Shown here piece by piece: positions 36,437-45,469 of a DNA stretch of 64,000 nt. The position numbers and the translations under genes are program-made. Numbering within the stretch: the first letter of the stretch is position 1; every line of letters starts with the position of its first letter. Origin of the DNA: UBA6627 sp965248675 (lineage in GTDB: Bacteria; Chloroflexota; Dehalococcoidia; UBA2979); contig CBDFJZ010000008.1 in the NCBI GenBank assembly GCA_965248675.1, positions 1,550,001 through 1,614,000 of the forward strand, given 5' to 3'. The notes under the pieces were generated by a model. That model had not been told where the DNA came from and ran no database searches. It saw nothing but the letters and a program-made list of their open reading frames with translations.

Positions 36437-37397
36437 GGGGGGAGGTCGTGAGCTCGCCGCCCTCGAGCACCCGCAGGTTGCCGCGGGCGCCAGGATCGCG
36501 GACGGGCGAGATGAAGCCGGTTTCCATCGAGCCGTTGATCGCCGCGAGGAGCGCGGCCTCGTGCGGAGCGAACCGCTCGTCGACGCGCCAGCTTGCGGGG
36601 TTGGCGATGCGGATCGCCTCGAGATCGATGAGATCGTCGTCGACGAGCTCCGATCGTTCGGCGATGCCGCCGGCCGGTTCGAGTACGAGCTTCGAGTTGC
36701 CGCCTCGATGCGAGAACTTTGCTCGTCCCGCGGTGGCCTCGATCGTGATTCGGCAGTCGTCATCGGGGTGCGAGTGCAGGGTGAGCGCGCTGAGGGCGGT
36801 GTCTCCGTGGCGGATCTGGACCACGGCGGTGGCCGGCAGGTCGGTGCGTGCGCGGAGGCTGGAGACGACCAGCTGGGAGGCGGGTTCGGGCTGGAGGCGG
36901 GTAATCAGGGCAGCGCCGGCGTTCAATCCAACGTCGAGGCCGAGCGCGGCGCTGAGATCGATCTGGACGAGGTTCGGTTCCCAACCGGCGCCGCCGATCG
37001 TCAGGTTCGTCAGGAGATCGAAGCCGGCGTGGTTCAGTTCGGGGCGGATCGTGTTGAGGCCAGCGGCACCGAGGGAGACGGCGTCGACGGCGGCGCGGAG
37101 GGTGCGCGCATTGGCGATATCGCCGCGCAAGAGGATCGCCGCGCCCTGTTCGGCGGCGAGCTGGAGGAGCGCTTCGCGATCAGGAGCGTCGCCGATCAGG
37201 ACCGTGTCGTACTCCACGGCGCGGAGCATCTCGCGGAGGTGCTGGTAGCAGGGGAGGCCGGTAGCGGTGCGGGCGCGGACGAGCGCGGCCGGGCGATCGT
37301 CGCCGATGGCGACGGGGCGGAGGTCGGTGCGGAGCGAGATGGCGCGGATCAGCCCGGCGGTTTGCTGATCCCATCCGCAGACGGCGAGGCGGTTCAT
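36405..37397 (-). CDS. Gfo/Idh/MocA-like oxidoreductase (divergent)
   Basis: 330 residues. The N terminus (MNRLAVCGWDQQTAGLIRAIS) looks like a Rossmann strand-turn-helix, but the usual G-x-G-x-x-G is degraded to G-W-D-Q-Q-T. The middle has LLRGDIANARTL and GGAGWEPNLVQIDL, consistent with a Gfo/Idh/MocA-like fold. The usual E-K-P motif is not seen. It may be a non-catalytic or cofactor-shifted member. The last residues (PREGHLRLLGT) are encoded partly by a palindromic repeat, so the C terminus may have been extended. The gene stands alone between the Ig protein and flagellin 1. Confidence 0.55.
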   Translation of the reverse strand: MNRLAVCGWDQQTAGLIRAISLRTDLRPVAIGDDRPAALVRARTATGLPCYQHLREMLRAVEYDTVLIGDAPDREALLQLAAEQGAAILLRGDIANARTLRAAVDAVSLGAAGLNTIRPELNHAGFDLLTNLTIGGAGWEPNLVQIDLSAALGLDVGLNAGAALITRLQPEPASQLVVSSLRARTDLPATAVVQIRHGDTALSALTLHSHPDDDCRITIEATAGRAKFSHRGGNSKLVLEPAGGIAERSELVDDDLIDLEAIRIANPASWRVDERFAPHEAALLAAINGSMETGFISPVRDPGARGNLRVLEGGELTTSPREGHLRLLGT

Positions 37398-37493
37398 ACG
37401 AGGACCTTATGGAGCAGCCCTGAGTGGCGGCGTCGGGGAAACCCCGCAGCCCGCGGCTGACGGTCCCGTGCGCAGCGCCCGGCCGTCACCGAT

Positions 37494-37508
37494 TCGTCAG
37501 TCTGACGA
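37494..37508. promoter_or_regulatory. Inverted repeat upstream of flagellin promoter
   Basis: Perfect 7-bp arms TCGTCAG-T-CTGACGA, ending 14 bases before the -35-like TAAA. Part of it (TCTGACGAT) recurs upstream of flagellin 2. It is a candidate operator for a flagellar regulator, though no binding protein is identified. Confidence 0.45.
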
Positions 37509-37522
37509 TCGGGCGTGGCCCC

Positions 37523-37550
37523 TAAAGGATGGGTGGGCCGACGCCGATGA
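37523..37550 (+). promoter_or_regulatory. Sigma-28 (FliA)-type promoter of flagellin 1
   Basis: CCTAAAGG at 37521-37528 and GCCGATGA at 37543-37550, with 16 bases between TAAA and GCCGATGA. The FliA consensus is TAAAGTTT-N11-GCCGATAA (15 bases between). The match predicts a start near 37557 and a leader of about 90 bases before the flagellin ATG. Confidence 0.65.
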
Positions 37551-37647
37551 TTTGGGCTGAGACACCCTGTCGGTGGCTGTGCCGATGGGATTCAGGGTAA
37601 GCCGGTACGGCTGCCGGCGGCCCAGGGGCACAGGAGGCCAAACCACC

Positions 37648-38830
37648 ATGGGAATGTTCATCAACACGAATGTGTCGGCACTGAACGCTCAGCGAAACCT
37701 GAGCGCGACGGGCGCCAAGATGAGCAAGGCGCTGGAGCAGCTCTCCAGTGGTTTGCTCATCAACCGGGCGGCCGATGACGCCGCCGGTCTGGCGATCAGC
37801 GAGAAGATGCGGGCCCAGATCCGCGGTATGCAGATGGGTCTGCGCAACGCCCAGGACGGCGTTTCGATGATTCAGACCGCTGAGGGTGCGCTCAACGAGA
37901 CGCACGCGATTCTCCAACGCATGCGCGAGCTGACGGTGCAGGCCGGTTCGACGATCCTGTCGACCTCGGACCGTACCTCGGTCGGCGAAGAGCTGCTGAC
38001 GCTGCGGAACGAGCTGGACAACATCGCCACTCGCTCGCGATTCAACGGTCTGAACCTGCTGACCGGTGCCCTGTCGGTGACGTTGGCGACGGTCTTCGTG
38101 GACTCGGCCGGCGTTGTCGGTGCGGCGTCGATCGCCCTCGATGTCTCGGGGGGCGGATGCCGGGACGACGTACGCGATCGCCAACGGCGCTGGCGCCGAC
38201 GTGACGATCACGAACAACACCACGAACGTGGCGCAGACGATCACGCTAGCGGCCCAGGGCGGCACCGTTGGCGACATTCAGGTGGCGAACTTCGACGCGC
38301 TGGGAATCAAGCTGACGCTGACGCAGAACATCGCTGGTGCGCTGACGGGCACCGAGATGGCGGTCGACATCGCGGCGCAGACGCCGATCACGACGGACGC
38401 CGGCAGCGGAGCGGCGACGTTCCGTGTTGGCTCTGAGATCACGGACAACGTGACGGTGTCGTTCAACGACCTGCAGTCGACCGCGCTCGGTGGTGCTGGT
38501 ACGGAGCTGAACACGCTGGTGGCGGACAACACCGCGGTGTCGACGGTCGCGCTGGCGGACGCGTTGCTCGGTGCGCTGGACACGGCGATCAGCCAGGTCG
38601 GCACTCAGCGCGCGAAGCTGGGTGCGGCTCAGAACCAGATGGAGTCGGCGATCGCATCGGTCGCGGTCTCGGTCGAGAACCTGAGCGCGTCCGAGTCACG
38701 AATTCGTGACGCGGACATCGCGATGGTGTCCTCGGAGCTGGTGACGCGTCAGATCATGCAGCAGGCGGGCGTTTCGGTGTTGGCGCAGGCCAACCAGGCT
38801 CCGCAGAGCGTGCTCGCGCTGCTGCAGTAG
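37648..38830 (+). pseudogene. fliC: Flagellin 1, one frameshift in the variable domain
   Basis: Flagellin N-terminal D0/D1 (MGMFINTNVSALNAQRNL through NLLTGAL, about residues 1-140) and C-terminal D1/D0 (from RAKLGAAQNQMESA to SVLALLQ) are intact and nearly identical to flagellin 2. The frame shifts in a run of six G at 38148-38153; one G fewer joins the two halves into about 393 residues. The shift falls in the surface-exposed variable domain. A consensus error is likely, but a slippable run at this place could also switch expression. Start: ATG 37648 with AGGAGG 10 bases upstream. Confidence 0.88.
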
Positions 38831-38868
38831 ATCCGAACCCAGAGATCAACCGGCCATGACGTCGGCCG

Positions 38869-38910
38869 GTAGAGAAGCGCCCCCGCGATTTCGCGGGGGC
38901 GCTTCTCTAC
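38869..38910 (+). terminator. Strong hairpin after flagellin 1
   Basis: A perfect 20-bp inverted repeat (38869-38888 with 38891-38910) around 2 unpaired bases, 39 bases after the flagellin stop. There is no T-tract, but the stability fits an abundant-mRNA end. Confidence 0.75.
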
Positions 38911-40005
38911 CGCCCACGATCCAGCGCTGACCGCGACCAACGTTCGTCCTATCGCGTCGCCGGGCTCTGTGCGGTGCACGCACACCGTCCCGAGGTCTGT
39001 CGCGGCTTCCCGTTTCAGCGGAAGCCGTTTCAGCGGAAGCCAGACTGGCAGGACCGGACGGAAGAATCACCGGCCGCCCAGGTCAACCGTTGCGGTACGT
39101 GCGCCCTTTCCGGCTCGACCACCCCGCGTGAGGTAATGTCGACAACGACCTCGAGGATTACTGGCGTGCAGACGACGCCTGGCGTCGGGTCAAGCTGTAC
39201 CTGCTCTCGCGCGGGCTTGCGGAGACGGAAGACCCCACGTAGGCGGCGCTCCCGCTGGCGTCTGACGTCCGCAGCGAACTCTGGGTGAGCTGCTTCGTGG
39301 CCGATGCACTCCCCGAGATTGCCGCACGCTTCCCCAATCAGTGGCTCGAGCCAACGGATATCGAGGGCGACCGCGAGATCTACCGCTTGCTGATGACCAG
39401 CGTCCTCGACCGGGCGGACGGCCTGGTCGCGGCCGCCGGCGCTGAGCTCGGTGCGCTCGGTGGCGACGAACCGACCGAGCCGCGTCCGGACCTCGCGGGG
39501 TTGCTCGACCCGTCGCGGCTGATGCTCCCGCTGCTGCCCGCCGCCTGACCCGCGCCCTCTTCGATTGTCGCCGACGCGGAACCTCAAGCGCCGGCTCAGT
39601 CACCGCCGGTGGCGCTGGTCGACGCGGCCGCCGAGCACGGCTGGCAGCTGGAGCGGGATCAAGCGATCGAGATCGTGCGCCGGTTGTCGCCGGCGAGGCC
39701 GCCGTTTTTCCGCTGCAAGTGCAGTCGCCTCCGATGCTTTGCGCACGGGGCTCTTATCCAGTCGAGACAGGGTCGCGGGAACGTCGGGGTCTTCACCGGA
39801 CTCGATCGGGTGGGTCTGGTCAGGCGGCGCGCGGTTCGCGGCAGCGACCGTAGTGGGCTCCCCAAGCAATCGACCATCGGCCGGTCAACGGTCTGACGAT
39901 GATTCATACGAATTGGCCGGTGCGGCCGGCAGGAGCTGGTTGCAGGACCAATGATCGCGCCGGCAGGGAAGCCGGCGAGACGGCGAAGGAGGCTGGGAGA
40001 CCACC
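38911..40005 (+). other. Inter-flagellin region with decayed small genes
   Basis: About 1.1 kb between flagellin 1 and 2. It holds a decayed small gene at 39136-39548, a weak coding-like stretch around 39566-39720 (VALVDAAAEHGWQLERDQA and on, degrading after PPFF), a 15-base tandem repeat near 39011-39043 (GTTTCAGCGGAAGCC twice) and the flagellin 2 leader. I see no clear FliA promoter before flagellin 2. AAGGAGG lies about 13 bases before its ATG. Confidence 0.5.
39136..39548 (+). pseudogene. Decayed small gene between flagellins
   Basis: An ATG at 39136 followed by one missing base would give MSDNDLEDYWRADDAW and on, with good codon use. In that frame a TAG interrupts at 39240-39242, and the coding signal continues in the same frame (SDVRSELWVSCFVADAL through DREIYRLLMTSVLDRADGL) to 39548. 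The repaired length is about 135 residues. I do not recognise the family. The position suggests a flagellin-linked accessory protein, but that is only inference. Confidence 0.45.
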
Positions 40006-41181
40006 ATGGGAATGTTCATCAACACGAACATTGCCGCGATCAACGCTCAGCGAAACCTGAACGTGACGGGCGGCAAAATGAGCAAGGCGCTGGAGCAGCT
40101 CTCGAGTGGTTTGCGCATCAACCGAGCGGCGGACGACGCGGCCGGCCTGGCGATCAGCGAGAAGATGCGCTCGCAGATACGCGGCATGAAGATGGGTCTG
40201 CGCAACGCCCAGGACGGCGTTTCGATGATCCAGACCGCCGAGGGTGCGCTCAACGAGACGCACGCGATCCTGCAGCGCATGCGCGAGCTGACGGTGCAGG
40301 CCGGGTCGACGATCCTCTCGACCTCGGACCGCACGTCGGTGGGTGAGGAGCTGCTGACGCTGCGCAACGAGCTGGACAACATCGCGATCCGCTCTCGCTT
40401 CAACGGTCTCAACCTGCTGACCGGCGCGCTTTCGGTGCAGACGGTGGCGGCGATCCCCGACATCGCCGGTGCCAGCACCGGTGTCGTCGCGGTCGGGATC
40501 GACGTCTCAGGCGGCGAAGCCGCCGTGACGTACAACGTGACCGACGGTGGCGCCGGCGCGGTGACGGTCACGAACGCGACCACGAGCGTGGCGCAGACGA
40601 TCACCGCGGCGGCGATGGCCACGGCGAGCGGGGTGCAGACGCTGAACTTCGACGCGTTGGGCGTAAAGCTGACGCTGACGCACGACGCGACGACGAACGC
40701 CGTCACGGCGGCGGAGCTGAGCGCCGGCGTGGCTTCCGCGATCGCGACGACGGGCCAGGGGAACGCGACGTTCCGCGTCGGCTCCGAGGTGACGGACAAC
40801 GTGACGGTCGGGTTCAACGATCTGCGTTCGTCAGCGCTCGGCGGTGCCGGTACCACGCTGGACACACTCGTCGCCGACAACCAGTCGGTCGCGACGACGA
40901 CCCTGGCGGACGCGCTGCTGGGGGCGTTGGACACGGCGATCGGCCAGGTCAGCACCCAGCGTGCGAAGCTGGGTGCGGCGCAAAACCAGATGGAGTCGGC
41001 GATCGCATCGGTCGCGGTCTCGGTCGAGAACCTGAGCGCGTCCGAGTCACGAATTCGTGACGCGGACATCGCGATGGTGTCCTCGGAGCTGGTGACGCGG
41101 CAGATCATGCAGCAGGCGGGCGTTTCGGTGCTGGCGCGGGCGAACTCGTCGCCGCAGGCGGTGCTGGCGCTGCTCCAGTAG
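40006..41181 (+). CDS. fliC: Flagellin 2
   Basis: 391 intact residues. N-terminal D0/D1 runs from MGMFINTNIAAINAQRNL to about 140. A short, threonine/alanine-rich variable domain covers about 145-290, and C-terminal D1/D0 ends SPQAVLALLQ. The protein would be secreted through the flagellar type III system and polymerised into the filament, capped by the FliD encoded at 46.8-49.3 kb. The 3' end shares a 116-base identical stretch with flagellin 1. Start: ATG 40006 with GGGAG 7 bases upstream. Confidence 0.95.
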   Translation: MGMFINTNIAAINAQRNLNVTGGKMSKALEQLSSGLRINRAADDAAGLAISEKMRSQIRGMKMGLRNAQDGVSMIQTAEGALNETHAILQRMRELTVQAGSTILSTSDRTSVGEELLTLRNELDNIAIRSRFNGLNLLTGALSVQTVAAIPDIAGASTGVVAVGIDVSGGEAAVTYNVTDGGAGAVTVTNATTSVAQTITAAAMATASGVQTLNFDALGVKLTLTHDATTNAVTAAELSAGVASAIATTGQGNATFRVGSEVTDNVTVGFNDLRSSALGGAGTTLDTLVADNQSVATTTLADALLGALDTAIGQVSTQRAKLGAAQNQMESAIASVAVSVENLSASESRIRDADIAMVSSELVTRQIMQQAGVSVLARANSSPQAVLALLQ

Positions 41182-41213
41182 CCGCACGCCTTCGAGGCCT
41201 CCACAGACGTCGA

Positions 41214-41243
41214 GCAAGCCCCCGCGGCCACGCGGGGGCTTGC
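41214..41243 (+). terminator. Hairpin after flagellin 2
   Basis: A 13-bp perfect stem (41214-41226 with 41231-41243) and a 4-base loop, 32 bases after the stop. It has the same architecture as the flagellin 1 hairpin, with a CCCCCGCG core in both. Confidence 0.72.
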
Positions 41244-41273
41244 TGTTGCCGCGAGGGAGCGACACCCGAGGCG

Positions 41274-42648
41274 CTAGTCGATCCGTTCGATGAGGACCGC
41301 GGCCAGACCGAGGAACGCGAGGAAGCCGATCAGATCGGTGGTCGTGGTGACCCAGATCCCCGCTGGAGAGCGCCGGATCCTGCTTGAGCCGGTGCAGGGT
41401 CATGGGGATCACGACGCCGGCGACGACGCCAACGATCACATTCACGAGCAGGGCGAAGCCGACGATCGCGCCGAGCCAGAGGTTGCCCTGCCAGGACGGT
41501 GATCGCGGCGCCGCCGCCGCCGGTGACGACGCCGACGACGAAGCCCGCGGCGAGTTCACGGCCGACCACATGGAGCGTGTCGCGCACGGCGAGGCGGCCG
41601 AGGGCGAGCGAGCGAACGACGACGGTGACGGTCTGGATGCCGGCGTTGCCGCCGAGGCCGCCGACGACGGGTAGGAACGCAGCGAGGACGGCGACGCGGG
41701 CGAGCGTGTCCTCGAACTGCGAGACGACCCAGGCGGCGGCGAGCACGGTGAGCAGGTTGACAGCGAGCCAGGGGAGGCGGTGACCGATCGAGCGGCGGAT
41801 GCTGCGGAGGTCTTCGTCCTCGTTCACGCCGACGAGGCGGAACATGTCCTCGGTGGCTTCCTCCTCGAGGACGTCCATCAGGTCGTCGGGGGTGAGCGAA
41901 CCGATCAGGTGGCCGTGTTCGTCGACGACGGGGAGCGCGAGCAGCTTGTACTGCTTGAGGGTGCGCGCGGCGTCTTCCTGGTCGGTTTCGGCGGTGACGC
42001 TGATCGGGTCGGTGACCATCAGCTGATCGGCGAGCGTGTGCGGCTGCGCGGCGAGCAGCGTGCGCAGGTTGAGGACGCCGCTGAGGCGTCGGTCGTCGTC
42101 GCACACGTAGAGGTAGAACGGCTGGCTGACATCGAGCGGAGCCCCGCGGAGTTCAGCGAGGATCTGCTGGGTGATCGACGTTCCAAGACGGTGACGAGCT
42201 GCCCGGTCATGCGGCCGCCGGCGGTTTCGTGGTGTTGGACCAGCAGCGCATCGATCGCGTCCCGGCGCTCGCCCGGCAGGGCGTCGAGCACCGCGGCGGC
42301 GGTTTCGTCCGGGAGCGCCTGAATGACGTCCGTCGCGACGTCGTCATCCTCGAGGGCGAGCGTTTCGACGATCTGGTCGGGCGGGAGACCGGCCAGCAGG
42401 TTGCCTCGGAAGTGGGATTCGACGTAGTCGAGGGCTTCGGCGGCCGTCGCGGCGTCGGGCTGGAGCAGGACCCGGGCGCGTTCGTCGTCGTGGAGTCGCT
42501 CGAGCGCGTCGGCGAGCTCGGCTCCGTGCAGCGAGCGAGCGAAGTCGGCCGCGCCGCGGACGTCGGCCGCGGCGAGCATGGTCTCGAGGGTGAAGTCGGG
42601 ACGTTCGTCCGCGGACGGGGAGCCCGGAGGCGGCTGGTCGCTGGTCAC
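41274..42648 (-). pseudogene. mgtE: MgtE-type magnesium transporter, three frameshifts
   Basis: Joined across three frames the product is about 455 residues, the normal MgtE length. The order is an N domain (LHGAELADALERLHDDER and LLAGLPPDQIVETLALEDDD), CBS pair (VCDDDRRLSGVLNLRTLL through LIGSLTPDDLMDVLEEEATED), and a five-helix membrane domain with the selectivity-filter region PVVGGLGGNAGIQT. The C terminus ends LAAVLIERID. Breaks fall near 42172-42184, 41483-41501 and 41355-41366. MgtE is a dimeric Mg2+ channel gated by cytosolic Mg2+. Three breaks in one gene point to decay or poor consensus. Start: GTG 42648. Confidence 0.87.
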
Positions 42649-42757
42649 GGTTCGTCCTCGCGCGCGTCGCTAGCGTAGGAGACGGGTGCGCGAGCGAGGG
42701 AGCGAGGGGGCGGCGATTCGCGGCGGTGGTGGCCTTGGGGCGACCCGGGGCGCCGCG

Positions 42758-43207
42758 CTAGCGTCGTCGGCCGCTGAAGAAGCCGCGCACGCTGTCCCAC
42801 ATGCCGCCGCTGCCGACGCCCTCGAGGAAGCTGTCCCAGGCCTGCTCGGCCTTCACGGCGCGGTTCCGGCCGCGGATCCGGTCATCGATGATGTCGCGCA
42901 CGCGACCCTCTTCGCCGGCATCGAGCCAGAAGCCATGCTCCTGCTCGCAGGTGTCCAGTTCGAGGTCGTAGGCGCGGTAGTTGAACGCGACCATCGGTTC
43001 GCCGCAGACCGGGCAGCTCAGCTGGGAGTCGCGGCGGGCGTAGTCGATCATCCCGCTGCGGTGGCCGTGATCTTCCGTCTTGGTGGCCTCGAGCTCGTCG
43101 AGCTGGTGGTGATCGAGCCAGCGGCCGTTGCAGTCGGGGCAGTGATCGACCTCGATGCCGTGCATGTGCTCCTCGATGAGTGGCGTCTGGTCGCGCGGAC
43201 ACTGCAT
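42758..43207 (-). CDS. Zinc-ribbon protein, TFIIB-type (zf-TFIIB family)
   Basis: 149 residues from the ATG at 43207. Two CxxC pairs near the start (CPRD, then HCPDCNGRWLD) form the zf-TFIIB ribbon. A second ribbon-like set follows (SCPVCGEPMV and DTCEQEHGFWLDAGE), both carrying the W-L-D pattern of this family. A basic C-terminal tail ends GFFSGRRR. Function is unknown; the proteins are common single genes in bacteria. The gene is divergent from the flavin reductase. Confidence 0.8.
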   Translation of the reverse strand: MQCPRDQTPLIEEHMHGIEVDHCPDCNGRWLDHHQLDELEATKTEDHGHRSGMIDYARRDSQLSCPVCGEPMVAFNYRAYDLELDTCEQEHGFWLDAGEEGRVRDIIDDRIRGRNRAVKAEQAWDSFLEGVGSGGMWDSVRGFFSGRRR

Positions 43208-43370
43208 AGCGGGTCGTCCCGTCGGGGGTTGGTGGGTGATCTCAATCGTATCAGGCGATCGCCCTCGGAAATGGCCGCGCGGGTTGGTGGATCGCACCCG
43301 GCTGCGCGACATCCGCGTCTCCGCGACCTGCGCGGTGTACTTCGGCGGGCGAATGACGTACCTGATCGAC

Positions 43371-43405
43371 GGTCGACGACGGTCGACGACGGTCGACGAC
43401 GGTCG
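43371..43405. repeat. Tandem 10-base repeat upstream of the flavin reductase
   Basis: GGTCGACGAC repeats three times exactly (43371-43400), with partial copies on both sides. Each copy holds the palindrome GTCGAC, spaced one helical turn apart, which would place identical half-sites on one face of DNA. It lies about 100 bases before the flavin reductase start and in the divergent gap. Candidate operator. Confidence 0.65.
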
Positions 43406-43504
43406 GCGCGAGCGGCTCGAGGACGCGCGAGCGGCTAGGCGACCGCGCGTTTCCGACGGTAAGGTGCGCTCACCGCCGCGATCGCAGGGTGAGAGGGCCG
43501 ATCG

Positions 43505-44008
43505 ATGACCGAGCAGACCGCGGTCGATCAGCGATTGTTTCGCGATGTGATGGGAACGTTCGCGACCGGCGTCACGGTCGTGACGCTGAACGTCGATGAC
43601 GAGCCGCGGGGGATGACCGCGAACGCCGTCGTCTCGCTTTCGCTGGATCCACCGCTGGTCGTGGTGTGCGTGCAGGATGGTGGATCGATGCACCCGCTGT
43701 TCGACCGCGCGGACGCCTTCGGCGTGAACATCCTGGCCGCCGACCAGCGCGCGATCTCCGATCTGTTCGCCAGCCACGGTGAGCCCGAGGAGCCGATGGA
43801 CGGGTTCGAGTACACAATTGGCAGCGCCGGCGTGCCGTTGCTGACGGGGACGCTGGCCCACGCGCAGTGCCGAATCACGGATCGCATGCCCGGTGGCGAT
43901 CACACGATCGTGATCGGCGAGGCGGTCGAGGTCGGCTTCGGCGCCGAGGACGCGGCGCCGCTGGTGTTCTATCGCGGCGGGTACCGGGATCTGGCTCCCA
44001 GTACATAA
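43505..44008 (+). CDS. Flavin reductase-domain protein (HpaC/DIM6 type)
   Basis: 167 residues. The flavin-binding split-barrel signature is visible: FRDVMGTFATGVTVVTL (first 30 residues), GMTANAVVSLSLDPPLVVVCVQ near 40-60, and FGVNILAADQRAISDLFA near 80. These enzymes supply FMNH2 or FADH2 to a separate monooxygenase. The luciferase-like proteins at 4.9-6.1 and 58-59.1 kb are possible users, though neither is adjacent. A tandem repeat precedes the gene. Confidence 0.9.
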   Translation: MTEQTAVDQRLFRDVMGTFATGVTVVTLNVDDEPRGMTANAVVSLSLDPPLVVVCVQDGGSMHPLFDRADAFGVNILAADQRAISDLFASHGEPEEPMDGFEYTIGSAGVPLLTGTLAHAQCRITDRMPGGDHTIVIGEAVEVGFGAEDAAPLVFYRGGYRDLAPST

Positions 44009-44137
44009 CGACCGCGTTCCCGCGGTCCGGGGGTTCCCCCTCATACGAGCAGCCGGCGAGCGGCATAGTCTCCAATCGCATCATTAGCATTACAGAGGAA
44101 CGCCCGGTCGCCGGCCGCCCGGGGGCTGGGAGGTGCG

Positions 44138-45241
44138 GTGGCGATCGAGTCGATCGGCGGCCCGAGCGAAGCCCTCGATGCCGAGGCGGCCGCCGCGCGT
44201 CCCAACCGCCGCGCCGACGTCGACCAGTTCGCAGCGGTGCTGACACGCCACCTCGACCGTCCGCGGAGCGAGATCGCGGCGGTGCGGGCGGAGATCGCGT
44301 CGTTCCGAGGTGGTGGCGCGCTGTTCGCGCCGGCCGAGCGTGAGATCCCGGTCTCGACCTCGGCGTCGGAAGCGGCGCCGCGAGACGCGGCGGCACTGGC
44401 GGCGCGCTATGCCACGGGCGACTTGGACGATCCGTACGGCTGGCGGGCGATGGCGCGGCAGACCGCGGACGAGGTGATCGGGCCTGGCTACGGCTCGTTG
44501 TTCGAGCGCCAGATCGCGCAGGAGTCCGGTTTCGCCCCGGACGTGGTGTTCGGGATTCGGCGCTCGAGCGCTGGCGCCGAGGGCATTGCGCAGCTGATGC
44601 CGCAGTACTACCCGACCGTCGACCGCGCCGATCCGGCTGCGGGTTTGCTGGCCGGCGCCCAGACGATGCGGCACTACCTGACGGCCTGGGACGGCGACGT
44701 GCGCAAGGCGCTCGCCTCGTACAACGCCGGGCTGGGACACGTCCGCTCGCTGGTCGAGGCGTACGGCGATCGCTGGGAAGATGCGTTGCCGGCCGAGACG
44801 AAGCAGTACCTGTCGGCGATCCTCGGGACCGACGCGCCACGATACGACCCGGCGCAGCCGTCCGAGGTGGCGGTGTTCGGCGGGCGCGGCCCGGGTGGGG
44901 TGCTGAGCGTCCCGGTCAGTGCCAGCTCGAGCCGCAACGGGCCGACCTGGATCGATTACTTCGCGGCGGGCGGCGGCGAGGTGGACGCGCCGTCGGCCGG
45001 ACAGGTGGTCGCCGTCGACCAGATCGGCGGTTTTCACTCCGTGTTGATCGATCACGGCAACGGGTGGCGCAGCTCGCTGTTCGGCCTCGGCGCGGTCGCG
45101 CCACGGGTGGGCGACACGGTGCGGCGTGGCGAGGTGCTCGGATCGCTGCCCGGGGCGCCGGAGACGGCGGCGCAGTTGCGCCTCGCGATCAGTTACGAGG
45201 GCCGCGCACTCGATCCTCGACGGTACGTGCTACCGGTCTGA
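44138..45241 (+). CDS. Lytic transglycosylase fused to a degenerate M23 domain
   Basis: 367 residues. An SLT domain covers about 100-215, with the catalytic glutamate Glu129 in QIAQESGFAPD, then GIAQLMP and ALASYNAGLGHV. The C-terminal part (about 265-367) has the LytM/M23 beta fold (FHSVLIDHGNGWRSSL, VGDTVRRGEVLGSLPG). The metal ligand HxH of active M23 enzymes is replaced by LRLAIS, so this half is probably a non-catalytic wall-binding or regulatory domain. No signal peptide is seen in the first residues, so export may depend on the flagellar system or another start. The motility neighbourhood suggests a flagellar muramidase. Confidence 0.8.
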   Translation: MAIESIGGPSEALDAEAAAARPNRRADVDQFAAVLTRHLDRPRSEIAAVRAEIASFRGGGALFAPAEREIPVSTSASEAAPRDAAALAARYATGDLDDPYGWRAMARQTADEVIGPGYGSLFERQIAQESGFAPDVVFGIRRSSAGAEGIAQLMPQYYPTVDRADPAAGLLAGAQTMRHYLTAWDGDVRKALASYNAGLGHVRSLVEAYGDRWEDALPAETKQYLSAILGTDAPRYDPAQPSEVAVFGGRGPGGVLSVPVSASSSRNGPTWIDYFAAGGGEVDAPSAGQVVAVDQIGGFHSVLIDHGNGWRSSLFGLGAVAPRVGDTVRRGEVLGSLPGAPETAAQLRLAISYEGRALDPRRYVLPV

Positions 45242-45316
45242 TCCGCATGGTCGCGTCCCACGGCGAGTGCTACGATCTGCGGCGCGCTGGACGCCCCGCG
45301 TTCGCGTGCCATCGAT

Positions 45317-45393
45317 GGTGGGTGTGGCCCAGTGGTTAGGGCGCCAGGTTGTGGCCCTGGAGATCGGGGGTTCAAGTCCCCTCACCCACCCCA
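45317..45393 (+). tRNA. tRNA-His (anticodon GTG)
   Basis: A complete cloverleaf: acceptor arm GTGGGTG with CACCCAC, anticodon stem CCAGG/CCTGG with loop TTGTGGC giving anticodon GTG, and T loop TTCAAGT. An extra G at 45317 can pair with C45390, the -1 G:C73 feature peculiar to tRNA-His. CCA (45391-45393) is encoded. It lies between the muramidase and lipoprotein genes, both on the plus strand. Confidence 0.96.
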
Positions 45394-45469
45394 TCGACCG
45401 TCGAGGCGCGCCTCCGGCCGCTGATCGCCGGTGCTACGATCCCGCTCTGACCGTTCGAAAGGTGGGCTG

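Noticed and set aside
37550..37640. TPP or cyclic-di-GMP riboswitch in the flagellin 1 leader
   Set aside because: CTGAGA and a few other words are present, but the remaining core bases of either class are absent.
38695..38715. TCACGAATTCGTGA palindrome in both flagellins as a binding site
   Set aside because: It encodes the conserved SRIRD residues of the flagellin C terminus and lies in the converted block, so coding constraint explains it.
39011..39043. CRISPR-like repeat
   Set aside because: Only two adjacent 15-base copies without spacers; no cas genes.
23241..42184. Programmed frameshifting to explain the breaks
   Set aside because: Breaks occur in unrelated genes, in both directions and without slippery heptamers plus stimulatory structures.
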